From positions 19,257,001-19,321,000 of the forward strand of contig OX621250.1 of assembly GCA_951640165.1 (NCBI GenBank): DNA of 64,000 nt, written 5' to 3'. This stretch comes from Pseudoips prasinana. Taxonomy: Eukaryota; Arthropoda; Insecta; Lepidoptera; Nolidae. Below are positions 55,205-64,000 of this stretch, in pieces. The notes under the pieces are model-generated. The model did not search any database. It was not told where the DNA came from and saw nothing but the letters and a program-made list of their open reading frames with translations. The number at the start of each line of letters is the position of its first letter. Within the stretch, counting starts at the first letter, position 1. A program made the translations under genes and the position numbers.

Positions 55205-56065
55205 GTCTGACTCCGAATCAGAATACACACGTCGCGCACCCGAGGCGGCAAAGGTGCAGCCAAAAAAGAAATCAACCAAGCGTAAAGCTTCCGAGAGTAC
55301 CTCCACCTCGCAATCGGAATCTAAACCAAGGTTATTTCTATTATTGCTTGTCTTTAGGTATTTGTGTATTTTATTCCAATAAGAGTGTTATACGTTAGTA
55401 GTGGATTTATTTTTATACTTAAAAACAGAGACACAATCCAATGATTCATAATCTTTATTCCATTGGTTCTTTTTGATAGAACGTTTTCAAGGTGCTGTTA
55501 TTGTAATATTTATTTGTCATAAAAAGTAGTTTTTACACAAGTTTTCTTATATTCTACGTATTATTACTATGTATATAATTATGTATGTGTCTTATATTAG
55601 CATCTGCTACTGAATTAGGCTTGTGGCGTGTATTTCATCACCCTGGTAACTACATAATATTACGCAATAGAATTGATGATAAGGTACTTATATTATTTTA
55701 TTTTTTACAGTAAAAAACAACATAGCTCGGACCTCTTCGGTCTAGAGGATAGCGAGTATCGCGCACCGGCAACCGGCAGCGAGGACCTCACGTCGTCTCT
55801 CGTGAGCCGAGTCGCTAACGGGAAGTTGCGGCGGGCGGTGAACGTTGTGGGTGACTTTTACGTGGAGGTAAAAGTATATAATAAGTCCGATGCAGCGTCC
55901 ACGACTCCACTTGATCGGTGGAAAAAATCCTTAGTGGCACTTAAAGTGCAATTAAATAAGGATACTCCGCAGTGGGACGCGCTGCAGACATTTATGAGAC
56001 GGGCTCATGTAATGTTTCAAGACTCGGAGCCCGTCTTTTACAGTGATAACATTAATATAAAATAA
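55205..56065 (+). CDS. Two-exon (or more) Polinton gene, unknown function
   Basis: Exon A (55205-55330) follows acceptor CGATTACAG and ends at CCAAG|GTTATT. The intron is 55331-55710 (acceptor TTTTTTACAG) and exon B is 55711-56065. The phases agree: exon A leaves two bases and exon B supplies one, so the frame continues. Exon A encodes an acidic start (SDSESEYTRRAPEAAK), then KKKSTKRK, a likely nuclear localisation signal. Exon B encodes a conserved-looking domain with LRRAVNVVGDFYVEVKVYN and PQWDALQTFMRRAHVMFQ. No start codon lies in exon A, so an upstream exon is missing from this annotation. No family is recognised. The position before the polymerase suggests an early, nuclear role. Confidence 0.6.
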
Positions 56066-56311
56066 TATAATAATTATTATTTTATATTTTTGTTATCAGT
56101 TTATTTTAAGGCTAGGCTAGGTTTAGGTTAACTGTTACAATTATAAGTTTGTAATATGTTCTTCTATAAGATAACAAATAAATAAATAATTTGTAAGTAT
56201 CTTTTGTTCGGGTTGTTAATCTAAAACTTGCTCTATTTTACGTGGACATTAGACTAAATAATAAAATACACAAATTAAAATACCTACACACATTAATAAT
56301 AATACACAAAA

Positions 56312-59300
56312 ATGCCTTTCTGTACTGTTTGCAATACATCCGTTGAGCGCAGTCAGTGGACAGGTCACCTACGCAGTACTAATCATAAAAACAAAAATAT
56401 TTCGTATTTTTGCGAAGGTGTTGAAATAATACAAGCTGCTTTTCGTAATCGTATAGCTTCGTATAGAGTTGCCGATCCGTCTGAGAATTACTGTCCTAAA
56501 TCATTTTTAAATATTGTTCAAGACAAAATTAAAACATTAATTAATATGTCTCTTAAAGATCACACTAGTATAAAAGTTAATTTCGAATATTTTGCTATGT
56601 TTTTGATGGTTAAAAATGATTGTCAAGAGATGAAATCATTTTCCACTAAAAATTTCACTTTGCATCAGAATTATGAATTTATACCATTATTGTCTCAAGT
56701 TAAAAACACTTTAGCAAAAAAGATAGAAGAATTTCAAGACCGTGACAGTGGATGGACGTTCTTGTACAGTTCTCATTTGGAAGTCAATGTCAACAAATAT
56801 CAACCTTTGAGCGGTTCAGGCTTTATCGAATTGCCTGCTGCTATAAAATCGAAAAAAGCATGCGTTAATATACGCAATAACGATGAATATTGTTTTTTAT
56901 GGTCAGTAGTTGCCGCTTTATATCCAGCTAAAAGTCATCCTGAAAGAGTATCATCTTATCCTGATTTTCGAAACGTGTTAAATGTAAAGGACATATCATT
57001 TCCATTAAGTTTCTCAGATGTTGAGCGGTTCGAGTTAAATAACCCTAATTTGTGTATTTACATCTATGGTTTAAAAAATAATATCGTCACGGGACCGCTG
57101 TACAACCCAAAAGCTTTGAAAGGAATAGTAATTCATTTACTTTACTTAGAAAAGGACTATTTGGCACATTACTGTTTCATTAAGGACTTGCCACGACTTG
57201 TTAAGAGTCAAATATCAAAACACCACGGTAAACTTTACCTTTGTGATAATTGTTTAATATTTTTTAATTCAAATGATGATCTTAGTTCGCATAGTTGTGG
57301 GGGTATTGTCACTGAACTACCTCCAAAGGGTTCCTTTATACAGTTTGAAAATTATAATAGAAAGCAAATTGTACCATTTGTTATATATGCGGATTTTGAA
57401 ACAATGCTTGAACGGTACGAATCTTGTGACCCTGATCCAACTAAAGCGAGCACAGTAACACGTCAGCGACACGTGCCAGTCGCTTACGGTTATCATATTA
57501 CGTGTGCGATAGACGAACGCTACAATCGTTACGTTTCATATCGCGGTTCGGATTGTGTACCAAATTTTGTAAAGTCTATCTATAAAGATGCGAAAAAAAT
57601 TCATAATATTTTAAAAAATAATGTTCCTATGATTTACACCGACGAAAATGCTCGCGACTTTGAAAACGCGATAACATGCCACATTTGCGAGCACTTCTTG
57701 TTCGGTGATAGAGTTCGTGATCATTGTCATTTAACAGGTAAATATCGCGGTGCAGCTCACAGCTATTGTAACTTACAATTTAAATTACCTAAATTTTTGC
57801 CTGTGTTTTTTCATAATTTATCTGGTTATGATTGTCACCTATTCATAAAAGAATTAGGTGGAGCTCCTGGAACTATTAAAGTAATACCTAAAACAAAAGA
57901 AAACTATATTTCATTTACAAAGTTTATTCCGATTTCCTCCGAGGAAAGCATACAGGTCCGGTTTGTAGATTCTTTTAAGTTTTTAGGAACCAGCTTAGAA
58001 AAGTTGGTCAGTACAATGAAAGAACAAGAGTTTCATCAATTAAAATCTTATTTTCCTGACAAAAGCGAATTTGACCTACTTACCCGTAAAGGGGTATATC
58101 CGTACGACTATATGTGTCAATGGGAACGTTATGAAGATACGTGTTTGCCTTCTAAAAAATGCTTTTATAACTCTTTGAGTAATAAGCCCATTTCCGACGC
58201 AGATTATGCACATGCTTGGTCCGTTTGGTCTGTATTTAATATCCAAAATATGGGTATGTATACAGATTTGTATCTTAAAACCGACGTTCTATTGCTAACA
58301 GATGTATTTGAAAATTTTCGTAAAACTTGTAAACGACACTATAATCTGGATCCCGCATTTTATCTTACAGCACCAAGTTTATCTTTTGATGCAATGCTTT
58401 TAAAAACCGGAGTTCAATTAGAATTGATAAGTGATGTTGAAATTTTTAGAATGATACAAAAAGGTATTCGTGGTGGTGTTTGTATGTGCTCCAAAAGGCA
58501 CATTAAAGCCAATAATAAATATTTAGATACCTATGATCCATCCCATCCAGATTCGTTTATCATTTATTTAGACTGTAACAATTTATACGGCTATAGCATG
58601 TGTCAATCCCTACCCTATTCTGACTTCAGATTAATGAATAGTCAAGAAATAGAACTTTTAAAATTAAACTTAACTGACATTAGTGATACTGCGGAAAATG
58701 GTTACATTCTTGAAGTAGATCTAATATATCCAAAGAATTTGCACATTGAACACAATGACTTTCCATTTTGTCCAGAAAAATGTTTACCACCTGGTGGTAA
58801 GAATAGAAAACTAATACCCAATTTGTATGATAAATATCACTATGTTATTCATTATGTGCATTTAAAAAAATGCTTACAGCATGGTTTAGTATTGAGAAAA
58901 ATCCACCGTGCTATTACTTTTAAGCAAAGTTGTTTTTTAAAGCAATATATTGATATTAATACTCAGTTACGACAAAAAGCAGAGTCAACGTTTGAACAAG
59001 ATTTTTTCAAATTATTAAACAATAGTATCTTTGGAAAGACGTTAGAAAATAATGAAAATCGAATAGATGTGAAGTTAGTGAACAAGTGGTGTGATTTAAG
59101 CAATAAAACCAAAAAGACTATTTGTGCTGAAAAATTAATAGCCAGCCCATATTTTCACAGCGCATCTGTATTTTCTGATGATCTAGTAGCAATTCAAATG
59201 AAACCTTCGCATATTGTTCTTAATAAACCGATATACATAGGGTTTACAGTATTAGAACTATCTAAGACTCACATGTATGATTTCCACTATTCTATTATAA

Positions 59301-59815
59301 AACCATTTTATGGTAACCGAATTGAATTGTGCTATACTGACACAGATAGTCTTGTTTATGATGTACAGAGTAATGACGTGTATAAAGATTTAAAGGTCAG
59401 TTTTCTAAAATATTTTGACACAAGCAACTACGATTTGAATAACGAATTTAACCTGCCAATTATTAATAAGAAGATTCCAGGTCTGTTTAAGGATGAAATG
59501 GGTGGTAAAATTATCCAAGAGTTCGTAGGACTGCGCTCAAAGTTGTATTGTATTAAAACTTTAAATAAAACAATAAAAAAAGCAAAAGGCACAAGAAAAA
59601 ATGTTACAGCAAGTTTAAATATGTTAGATTATAAAAATGCTTTGTACAATTGCGAAGTCATTCGCAAAAAAAATAAACTATTTAGGTCTATAAAACATGA
59701 GATATTCACCCAGGATGTAAATAAAGTAGCACTTTCGAGTAATGACGATAAACGGTTGCTATGCGCTGATAAGGTATCTACTTTAGCCTGGGGTAATACA
59801 ACTATATTAATGTAA
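56312..59815 (+). CDS. pPolB: Protein-primed family B DNA polymerase, intact
   Basis: 1167 codons. It replicates the element, starting from terminal protein-DNA rather than RNA primers. Domains in order: an N-terminal C2H2-like finger (C4, C7, H19, H25), a region with NNDEYCFLWSVVAALYPAKS, exonuclease I VIYADFETML (Asp361, Glu363), a zinc-binding DHCHLTGKYRGAAHSYCN (from 470), exonuclease II NLSGYDCHLF (Asp507), polymerase motif A YLDCNNLYGYSM (Asp754), motif B NNSIFGKTLEN (from 903) and motif C YTDTDSLVYD (Asp1010, Asp1012). All catalytic positions I can identify are present. The start ATG matches copy 1 and is preceded by an A-rich leader. The length fits insect Polinton polymerases. Confidence 0.96.
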   Translation: MPFCTVCNTSVERSQWTGHLRSTNHKNKNISYFCEGVEIIQAAFRNRIASYRVADPSENYCPKSFLNIVQDKIKTLINMSLKDHTSIKVNFEYFAMFLMVKNDCQEMKSFSTKNFTLHQNYEFIPLLSQVKNTLAKKIEEFQDRDSGWTFLYSSHLEVNVNKYQPLSGSGFIELPAAIKSKKACVNIRNNDEYCFLWSVVAALYPAKSHPERVSSYPDFRNVLNVKDISFPLSFSDVERFELNNPNLCIYIYGLKNNIVTGPLYNPKALKGIVIHLLYLEKDYLAHYCFIKDLPRLVKSQISKHHGKLYLCDNCLIFFNSNDDLSSHSCGGIVTELPPKGSFIQFENYNRKQIVPFVIYADFETMLERYESCDPDPTKASTVTRQRHVPVAYGYHITCAIDERYNRYVSYRGSDCVPNFVKSIYKDAKKIHNILKNNVPMIYTDENARDFENAITCHICEHFLFGDRVRDHCHLTGKYRGAAHSYCNLQFKLPKFLPVFFHNLSGYDCHLFIKELGGAPGTIKVIPKTKENYISFTKFIPISSEESIQVRFVDSFKFLGTSLEKLVSTMKEQEFHQLKSYFPDKSEFDLLTRKGVYPYDYMCQWERYEDTCLPSKKCFYNSLSNKPISDADYAHAWSVWSVFNIQNMGMYTDLYLKTDVLLLTDVFENFRKTCKRHYNLDPAFYLTAPSLSFDAMLLKTGVQLELISDVEIFRMIQKGIRGGVCMCSKRHIKANNKYLDTYDPSHPDSFIIYLDCNNLYGYSMCQSLPYSDFRLMNSQEIELLKLNLTDISDTAENGYILEVDLIYPKNLHIEHNDFPFCPEKCLPPGGKNRKLIPNLYDKYHYVIHYVHLKKCLQHGLVLRKIHRAITFKQSCFLKQYIDINTQLRQKAESTFEQDFFKLLNNSIFGKTLENNENRIDVKLVNKWCDLSNKTKKTICAEKLIASPYFHSASVFSDDLVAIQMKPSHIVLNKPIYIGFTVLELSKTHMYDFHYSIIKPFYGNRIELCYTDTDSLVYDVQSNDVYKDLKVSFLKYFDTSNYDLNNEFNLPIINKKIPGLFKDEMGGKIIQEFVGLRSKLYCIKTLNKTIKKAKGTRKNVTASLNMLDYKNALYNCEVIRKKNKLFRSIKHEIFTQDVNKVALSSNDDKRLLCADKVSTLAWGNTTILM

Positions 59816-60371
59816 AATAAATTTTATTATTATTATATAATTTTATATGTATTTGTATTTTAAGCCTTGTACCTATATTCGTGTTTCTTTCTACATATAA
59901 ATAAAATAAAATTTACTATTCTGTTTAAATATGTCTTTAATTTCTATACCCATTGACAACCCGATAAGACTTTTTGCTTGCATTCAATGTGCTATGCAAT
60001 TACCAGCATTAACTTGTTGAAACTTGAAATTGATTAGCAGTAATAAAGCAAGTACCAAGTAATATTTTATACATAAGTATTATTATAAAATCTATACAAT
60101 TCCTGATGACTAAGCAGGCGCGCCCGGCGCCGGCGCGCGGCTTTAAGAAATACGACACTTATCAGGTGTTCGCGCTCCGTAAGTGGTAAGCGCTGTCCAC
60201 AAGGATACAGGTTCAAACTTGTCTAATTCAACATGAAATTGATTCGCATTATATCGTACAGGCTCTGGTTACACTAGAACATTCATAAATAATATTGATA
60301 CTCTGTCGTTACATTACGCAGTCACTTGTTGAAGTGGTCACATCGCTGCATCGGTTCAAAGCAAATAATTC
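59816..60371. other. Polinton centre, non-coding, and leader exon, copy 2
   Basis: As in copy 1: AATAAA signals, the GC near-palindrome centred on GGCGCC (about 60,116-60,141), the tRNA-like boxes (about 60,175-60,225), then the presumed noncoding leader exon ending TAATTC|GTAAGT at 60371. The LINE insertion of copy 1 is absent (empty site near 60,280). Confidence 0.6.
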
Positions 60372-60469
60372 GTAAGTATATTTTGTTCTGTGTATGTTTA
60401 TAAATTTCCTTTTTTGTTTTAAAATTAAATAATATTAATGACTATTTTGTTTGTTTCAGCTCATCAATA

Positions 60470-60847
60470 ATGGCAGATTCACCTGATATTGCCTTCTCCC
60501 AATACGGTCAAGGTTTCCCGACTCCGAGTTTAAGTTGGCATACCCCAGAAGCACACGGGTCCGCCAACAAGAAGCCTAGAGCAAGACGGGAGTGCCAAAA
60601 ACGAAAATCATATGGGCAGTCTGCGTGTCAATCGTACGTCGTAAACAATGAAAAGAAAAAAGGTTTACGACTTATACAAGTGAACGTTTTGGACATCAGT
60701 GAAAATCAAGAACCTGCAAGTGGCAATGAGGAGGTGATAGTGTTAAGTGCGCAGTATGTAGTCAGTGAACCAGTGGACAATGTTATGGACGAGACACTAT
60801 CGTTAATTAACCAAATATCCAAAAAACTCTGTAATGACTGTTATTAG
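60470..60847 (+). CDS. Polinton 125-aa basic protein, intact, spliced leader
   Basis: The start ATG follows acceptor TTTGTTTCAG (60459) of an 88-nt leader intron (60372-60459) with a strong GTAAGT donor, so the gene is a Pol II transcript processed in the nucleus. The protein has a polar N-terminus (MADSPDIAFSQYGQGFPTPS), a basic cluster (KKPRARRECQKRK, a likely nuclear localisation signal) and a C-terminal helix (DNVMDETLSLINQISKKL). No domain is recognised. The same gene in copy 1 is cut by the mariner-like element. The location between polymerase and the convergent border suggests an early, perhaps regulatory, function. Confidence 0.7.
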   Translation: MADSPDIAFSQYGQGFPTPSLSWHTPEAHGSANKKPRARRECQKRKSYGQSACQSYVVNNEKKKGLRLIQVNVLDISENQEPASGNEEVIVLSAQYVVSEPVDNVMDETLSLINQISKKLCNDCY

Positions 60848-61640
60848 TGATATTATTAAGTACTTAAGTGTTTTGGTAATAGTAATGGCAAGTTATTTTT
60901 CTGTACTTAAAAATAGTTCCTAAGTTATTGTGTAATTATATATTAAAATATCAAATAATTTTAAATTTTATTGTAATATTAATGTCAAAATAAAATAATA
61001 CATAACGTAGGTATAGGTTAGAAAGATGAAATAATTCAATATTATAATTTGTAAATTGGTAAATATGTTAAATGTATAAATAAAACAATTTTCTTTCTTA
61101 TTGTAGAATAATAATTATGCATCACAAATTTGTAAATAGATAAATAAATGTTTACGTATGTCTGTATGTATGAATAAAAATAACTAAATAACTATAAGTA
61201 AGTTTAAATTTGTAAATAAGTAGGTAAATGATGAATGTAATAAAATAATTATCAAATAGGTATTATAAGTTTTTGTTGTAATATATGTAGCAACTAGGTA
61301 AATAGAATTAAGAAAATGTATCAAAAATTAATTAGATATTTGTAAATAATATAAAAAGTTAATAAAAATATATTTATAATTTAAATTACATATGTTTTAT
61401 TTTACATTACATTGCTTGAGCATCAAATTTACTGTAGTAAAATAATGTTTAGCTTACTATTCGTCCCCAGTTCTCATTAATTGTTATAAAAATATTGTAT
61501 TAAATTATTTAGGTACTTGAAATTAAATTTACTTACATGACTTATTTTGCGACAGCTAATTTAGAGTTTCATATGTGTGAATCATAGTTAGTTATTAGTA
61601 GAGGTATGTTGATATAAAACAAACATAAGTAGATTAAAAT
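60848..61640. other. AT-rich convergent intergenic region, copy 2
   Basis: It matches 29,498-30,290 with a few substitutions and keeps the spaced TTTGTAAAT copies. No gene is seen. Confidence 0.7.
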
Positions 61641-61647
61641 ATTTTTA

Positions 61648-62151
61648 TTAACAAAATAAATTAAATACAGACATATTATTATCAAAATACCATTTCTTAA
61701 TACATATAGCATTATTCAAAGCACAGTTTAGTCTATGATTTACACAATTAAATTCAGTATTATTTTTACAATATTTCTTTTTCAATCTTGAAAAATTAGG
61801 ACATCCTTTTTCACCTATATCTATCACTTCACAATTTGCACACAATTCTTTAATCCACTTTATCTTTTCTAAGCCTTTTGTGATAATTTTTTTATTTTCT
61901 AAATGTGGAATGATGACGCGTTGAAATTCTTTGTAGTCTATGTAGCCCTCACTCCAGAAAATGCCTCGATTTCGTTCTAACCATCTCACTTGCTTCTTTT
62001 CTTCTTCTGTTAGATAATGGAATGCATGTGGTGGTTTTATCAAAAATGTTTGTGTATGCTCCTGACTTGCAATGGCTACTTCTTTCACAATAAAATTATT
62101 TTTAAAATCTTTAAATCCTTGGATTTCCGCTATGACGGTATCCGGCTTCAT
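61648..62151 (-). CDS. Conserved Polinton protein, 167 aa, possible nuclease fold
   Basis: Intact here; copy 1 has a frameshift. The ATG overlaps the capsid stop (ATGA). The N-terminus MKPDTVIAEIQGFKDFKNNF followed by a second strand (VKEVAIASQEHTQTFLIKP) resembles the first two strands of an RNase H/exonuclease fold, with an acidic residue in AEIQGF. IKWIKEL and CEVIDIGEKGCPNF lie in the middle, and the C-terminus has CX5CX6-like cysteines (CVNHRLNCALNNAIC). This type of protein accompanies virus-like DNA elements of insects. I cannot confirm a catalytic site, so nuclease activity is a guess. Confidence 0.7.
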   Translation of the reverse strand: MKPDTVIAEIQGFKDFKNNFIVKEVAIASQEHTQTFLIKPPHAFHYLTEEEKKQVRWLERNRGIFWSEGYIDYKEFQRVIIPHLENKKIITKGLEKIKWIKELCANCEVIDIGEKGCPNFSRLKKKYCKNNTEFNCVNHRLNCALNNAICIKKWYFDNNMSVFNLFC

Positions 62152-63363
62152 GATAGCTTCTTTACAATGTTGCTTAATGGTTTGTATTCAACAATGCAAT
62201 CGTTGAGAATGAGACAATACGCTGAAGTTTGATCTGGTATCTCTGTATCACTCTCAATTTCCACCCTTACATCCACAACAGGACCTGTCTTTCTAGTTAT
62301 CAGCTTGTCTAGAGCAATCAACAACAAACAGAGGTGCTAAATCTTTAAATTGCTTCTCACTTAACAAGGGCTCCGGTCGACGTCCGTAATACGACTGTTG
62401 AAATCTAGTGTATTGTTCGTATAATAAAGCGATTCTGTTATTAGCAAAACTTATATTCAGGTTTTCATATGGAAAGTAGGTTGAATTGAGATATACTCTA
62501 ACGTCTCGAGCATGACAGTGATCGAATTGAGACATGTCAGAACTTGCATTGTTTTTCCTATTTGTCTGTAGACCAACAATAATGTATCTTGGTTTTTCTA
62601 TTTGAGATGAAGTTTTGATAGACCAGGTATGCTTCGTAGTTTTAGGCAAAGCTGGATATTCGTACAGATCCCAATTTCTGTATATCATTTGAAGCGGTCG
62701 ATCTTTTTCTAAGAGTTTTAACAAAGTAATTTTTTCTTTGTCTGATACTTTAACATGCGGTACGCGCCATATGATTTTGTTGATCTGAACATCATCCACT
62801 ACTTCGCTGGTATTAAGTTTTACAGCGTTCAAATTAGTGTTACTTCGTAACAATATCAGTTCATGTCTACTATTTATCACAACTTTTTTAAAATCTTCCG
62901 CAAAACCGAGGACGTTACGGAGTGGTATAGAAGCAGAAAACTTTCCTCCATCAATATTTTTTTTGCCATCAATATTCCAACCCCAAGCATTAGACATTTT
63001 TGATTCACTTTCGTTCATTGAAATTAATGATTTCATGGTGGTTGTTATACCTGCATTTTTTACTTTATCAATCTCTACTCCATTTAGCTCATACCTAATG
63101 TCTTGGAACAAGTACAGTAGAGCATTGTTTATGAAATGGACACTAGTGACTGGGTCTTTTAAGTCCTTTTTGCTGACAATGACAGTGCCTTCCAAATATA
63201 GAGTGCTAGCTGATGGCAGTATGTACAGGTCCTGTTGGTTTATAGGTATGCGAATTTCATCGTTCCTGTTGAAACTTGTTACGTATGGCTTGTACGAATG
63301 AAATTCGATTCCTTCTATAGTATTATCGTAAGTCGGAGCGGATTAAACGTCTAAGATATTCAT
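62148..63363 (-). pseudogene. MCP: Polinton major capsid protein, inactivated (copy 2)
   Basis: Collinear with the intact gene at 30796-32010. The ATG (63361-63363) is conserved, but codon 7 is TAA (63343-63345), where copy 1 has a leucine-free sense codon at that base. A 1-base insertion near 62,290-62,295 also creates a TAG and separates the last 40-odd codons. Between them an open stretch (62293-63195) keeps the double-jelly-roll sequence almost unchanged (few substitutions), so the decay is recent. Confidence 0.9.
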
Positions 63364-63551
63364 TTTAGCAATCCAATCGCTCTAAGGAATGTTTTGTTGT
63401 CTTTAGTTAATTTAATTTTTTTCTTAAAGCGAGGTCCTACTTGGTAGGTTGTTCGAATAGAACTAATATTTTTTATTTGTTGATTCCCATATTTATTAAA
63501 GTCAATCATTTTTCCTTCTGAGGTGCAAATACAGCTGTACTTCTTCACCAC
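63360..63551 (-). CDS. Conserved 63-aa ORF, copy 2
   Basis: Same as 32007-32198: overlaps the penton end by 50 nt and the capsid ATG by 4 nt, basic core GPRFKKKIKLTKDNKT. One residue differs between copies (G in place of E, NKYGNQQ). Confidence 0.7.
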   Translation of the reverse strand: MVKKYSCICTSEGKMIDFNKYGNQQIKNISSIRTTYQVGPRFKKKIKLTKDNKTFLRAIGLLK

Positions 63552-64000
63552 GCAAATTGATTAAACGATTGTTAATATCCAATAACCTGATGTGTATGCA
63601 GCTTATGTTGTTTTGGTTGATTGGAAAGTATAGAGCGTTTTTTGGGATTTCTATGATTCTGTATCCAGGCGGCACGTTTAGGGCGAATTCGTGAATAATG
63701 TGACTTGGATCGCCGTTTATATAGGAGCCGCTCACAATATCACATTCAATCCTGACCACGGTCGTCGGTAAAATGTTGACTGGAAACTCTGATACATACC
63801 ATTTATTTGCTTTCAATGTCTGCTGATTAAAGCCTAACAGTTTTCCGAAAGAGTCTTCTTTGGTAAAATTTACGTCTTTTGTACAGTAAATAGTAGTTTT
63901 TAGAGTATTGTTATTGCACTGTAGTTTTATTGATGCATCCTTTATTTCAGATTTTAAATAGTCATTGATATCTTGCAATTCATACGCACCTTCAGGTATT
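63502..64000 (-). CDS. Penton / minor capsid protein, copy 2, cut by window end
   Basis: The C-terminal part of the protein described at 32149-32871, ending LINLRGEEVQLYLHLRRKND. No lesion is visible in the part present. The start lies beyond base 64000. Confidence 0.75.
   Translation of the reverse strand, partial: IPEGAYELQDINDYLKSEIKDASIKLQCNNNTLKTTIYCTKDVNFTKEDSFGKLLGFNQQTLKANKWYVSEFPVNILPTTVVRIECDIVSGSYINGDPSHIIHEFALNVPPGYRIIEIPKNALYFPINQNNISCIHIRLLDINNRLINLRGEEVQLYLHLRRKND

Larger units (their letters stand above)
52699..64000. mobile_element. Polinton/Maverick element, copy 2 (left 11.3 kb)
   Basis: It is collinear with copy 1 and very similar, but lacks the 449-bp insert, the LINE and the mariner-like element. 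It has a MITE at 54557-54753 that copy 1 lacks. The left flank is CTTGTG (52693-52698) in composite unit U6. The window ends inside its penton gene, so the right terminus is not visible. Confidence 0.95.

Overview
The window is a block of repeats and transposable elements from an animal genome, most likely an arthropod and probably an insect. I see no ordinary host gene. The evidence is a BEL/Pao and a mag-like Ty3/Gypsy retrotransposon, 5'-truncated CR1/Jockey-like LINE ends, an intron-bearing Tc1/mariner-like transposase, and two Polinton/Maverick elements with spliced genes and AT-rich spacers. Species cannot be fixed from the sequence.

Layout. 1-17,646 is a complex satellite: a conserved 170-200 bp module alternating with pentanucleotide tracts (TGCCG/TTCCG/TTTCG). 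A decayed BEL/Pao element (6,380-12,540, minus strand) is inserted in it with a 5-bp target duplication, and the BEL integrase is itself split by a LINE end (7,109-7,667). 17,653-37,344 is a full-length Polinton (copy 1, about 19.7 kb) with palindromic termini. 37,351-46,640 is the same satellite in the opposite orientation, now forming a composite repeat with a captured LINE 3' end and carrying a mag-like Gypsy (41,017-45,422). 46,647-48,270 is a fragment of a third Polinton left end. 48,271-52,698 is composite satellite in the first orientation, so the two flanks of the fragment form a large inverted repeat. 52,699-64,000 is the left 11.3 kb of Polinton copy 2, cut by the window edge.

Polinton gene plan. 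The left half is on the plus strand: a spliced nuclear-looking small protein, protein-primed DNA polymerase B, and a basic small protein with a spliced 5' leader. The right half is on the minus strand, pointing back to the centre: packaging ATPase, a DUF8207-like protein, a fibre-like coiled-coil protein, integrase with C-terminal chromodomain, a phospholipase-A2 capsid protein, an adenain-like protease, penton, a 63-aa conserved ORF, the double-jelly-roll major capsid protein, and a conserved 167-aa protein. This is replication plus virion morphogenesis, so the lineage is virus-like. Neighbouring right-half genes overlap by 4-50 nt.

Main observations. (1) The Polinton ends are 103-118 bp palindromes present in both orientations (flip/flop), as at hairpin-ended viral genomes. 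(2) The two copies have decayed reciprocally: the polymerase is broken in copy 1 and intact in copy 2, and the capsid gene is intact in copy 1 and broken in copy 2. (3) The PLA2 and protease frames are linked by an A AAA AAC heptamer directly before the PLA2 stop, a candidate -1 frameshift site. (4) Comparing the copies gives empty-site proof for a mariner, a LINE and a MITE insertion. (5) A LINE end has been captured and co-amplified with the satellite. Some large-scale structure (strand flips, mismatched target duplications) could be an assembly artefact in such repetitive DNA.
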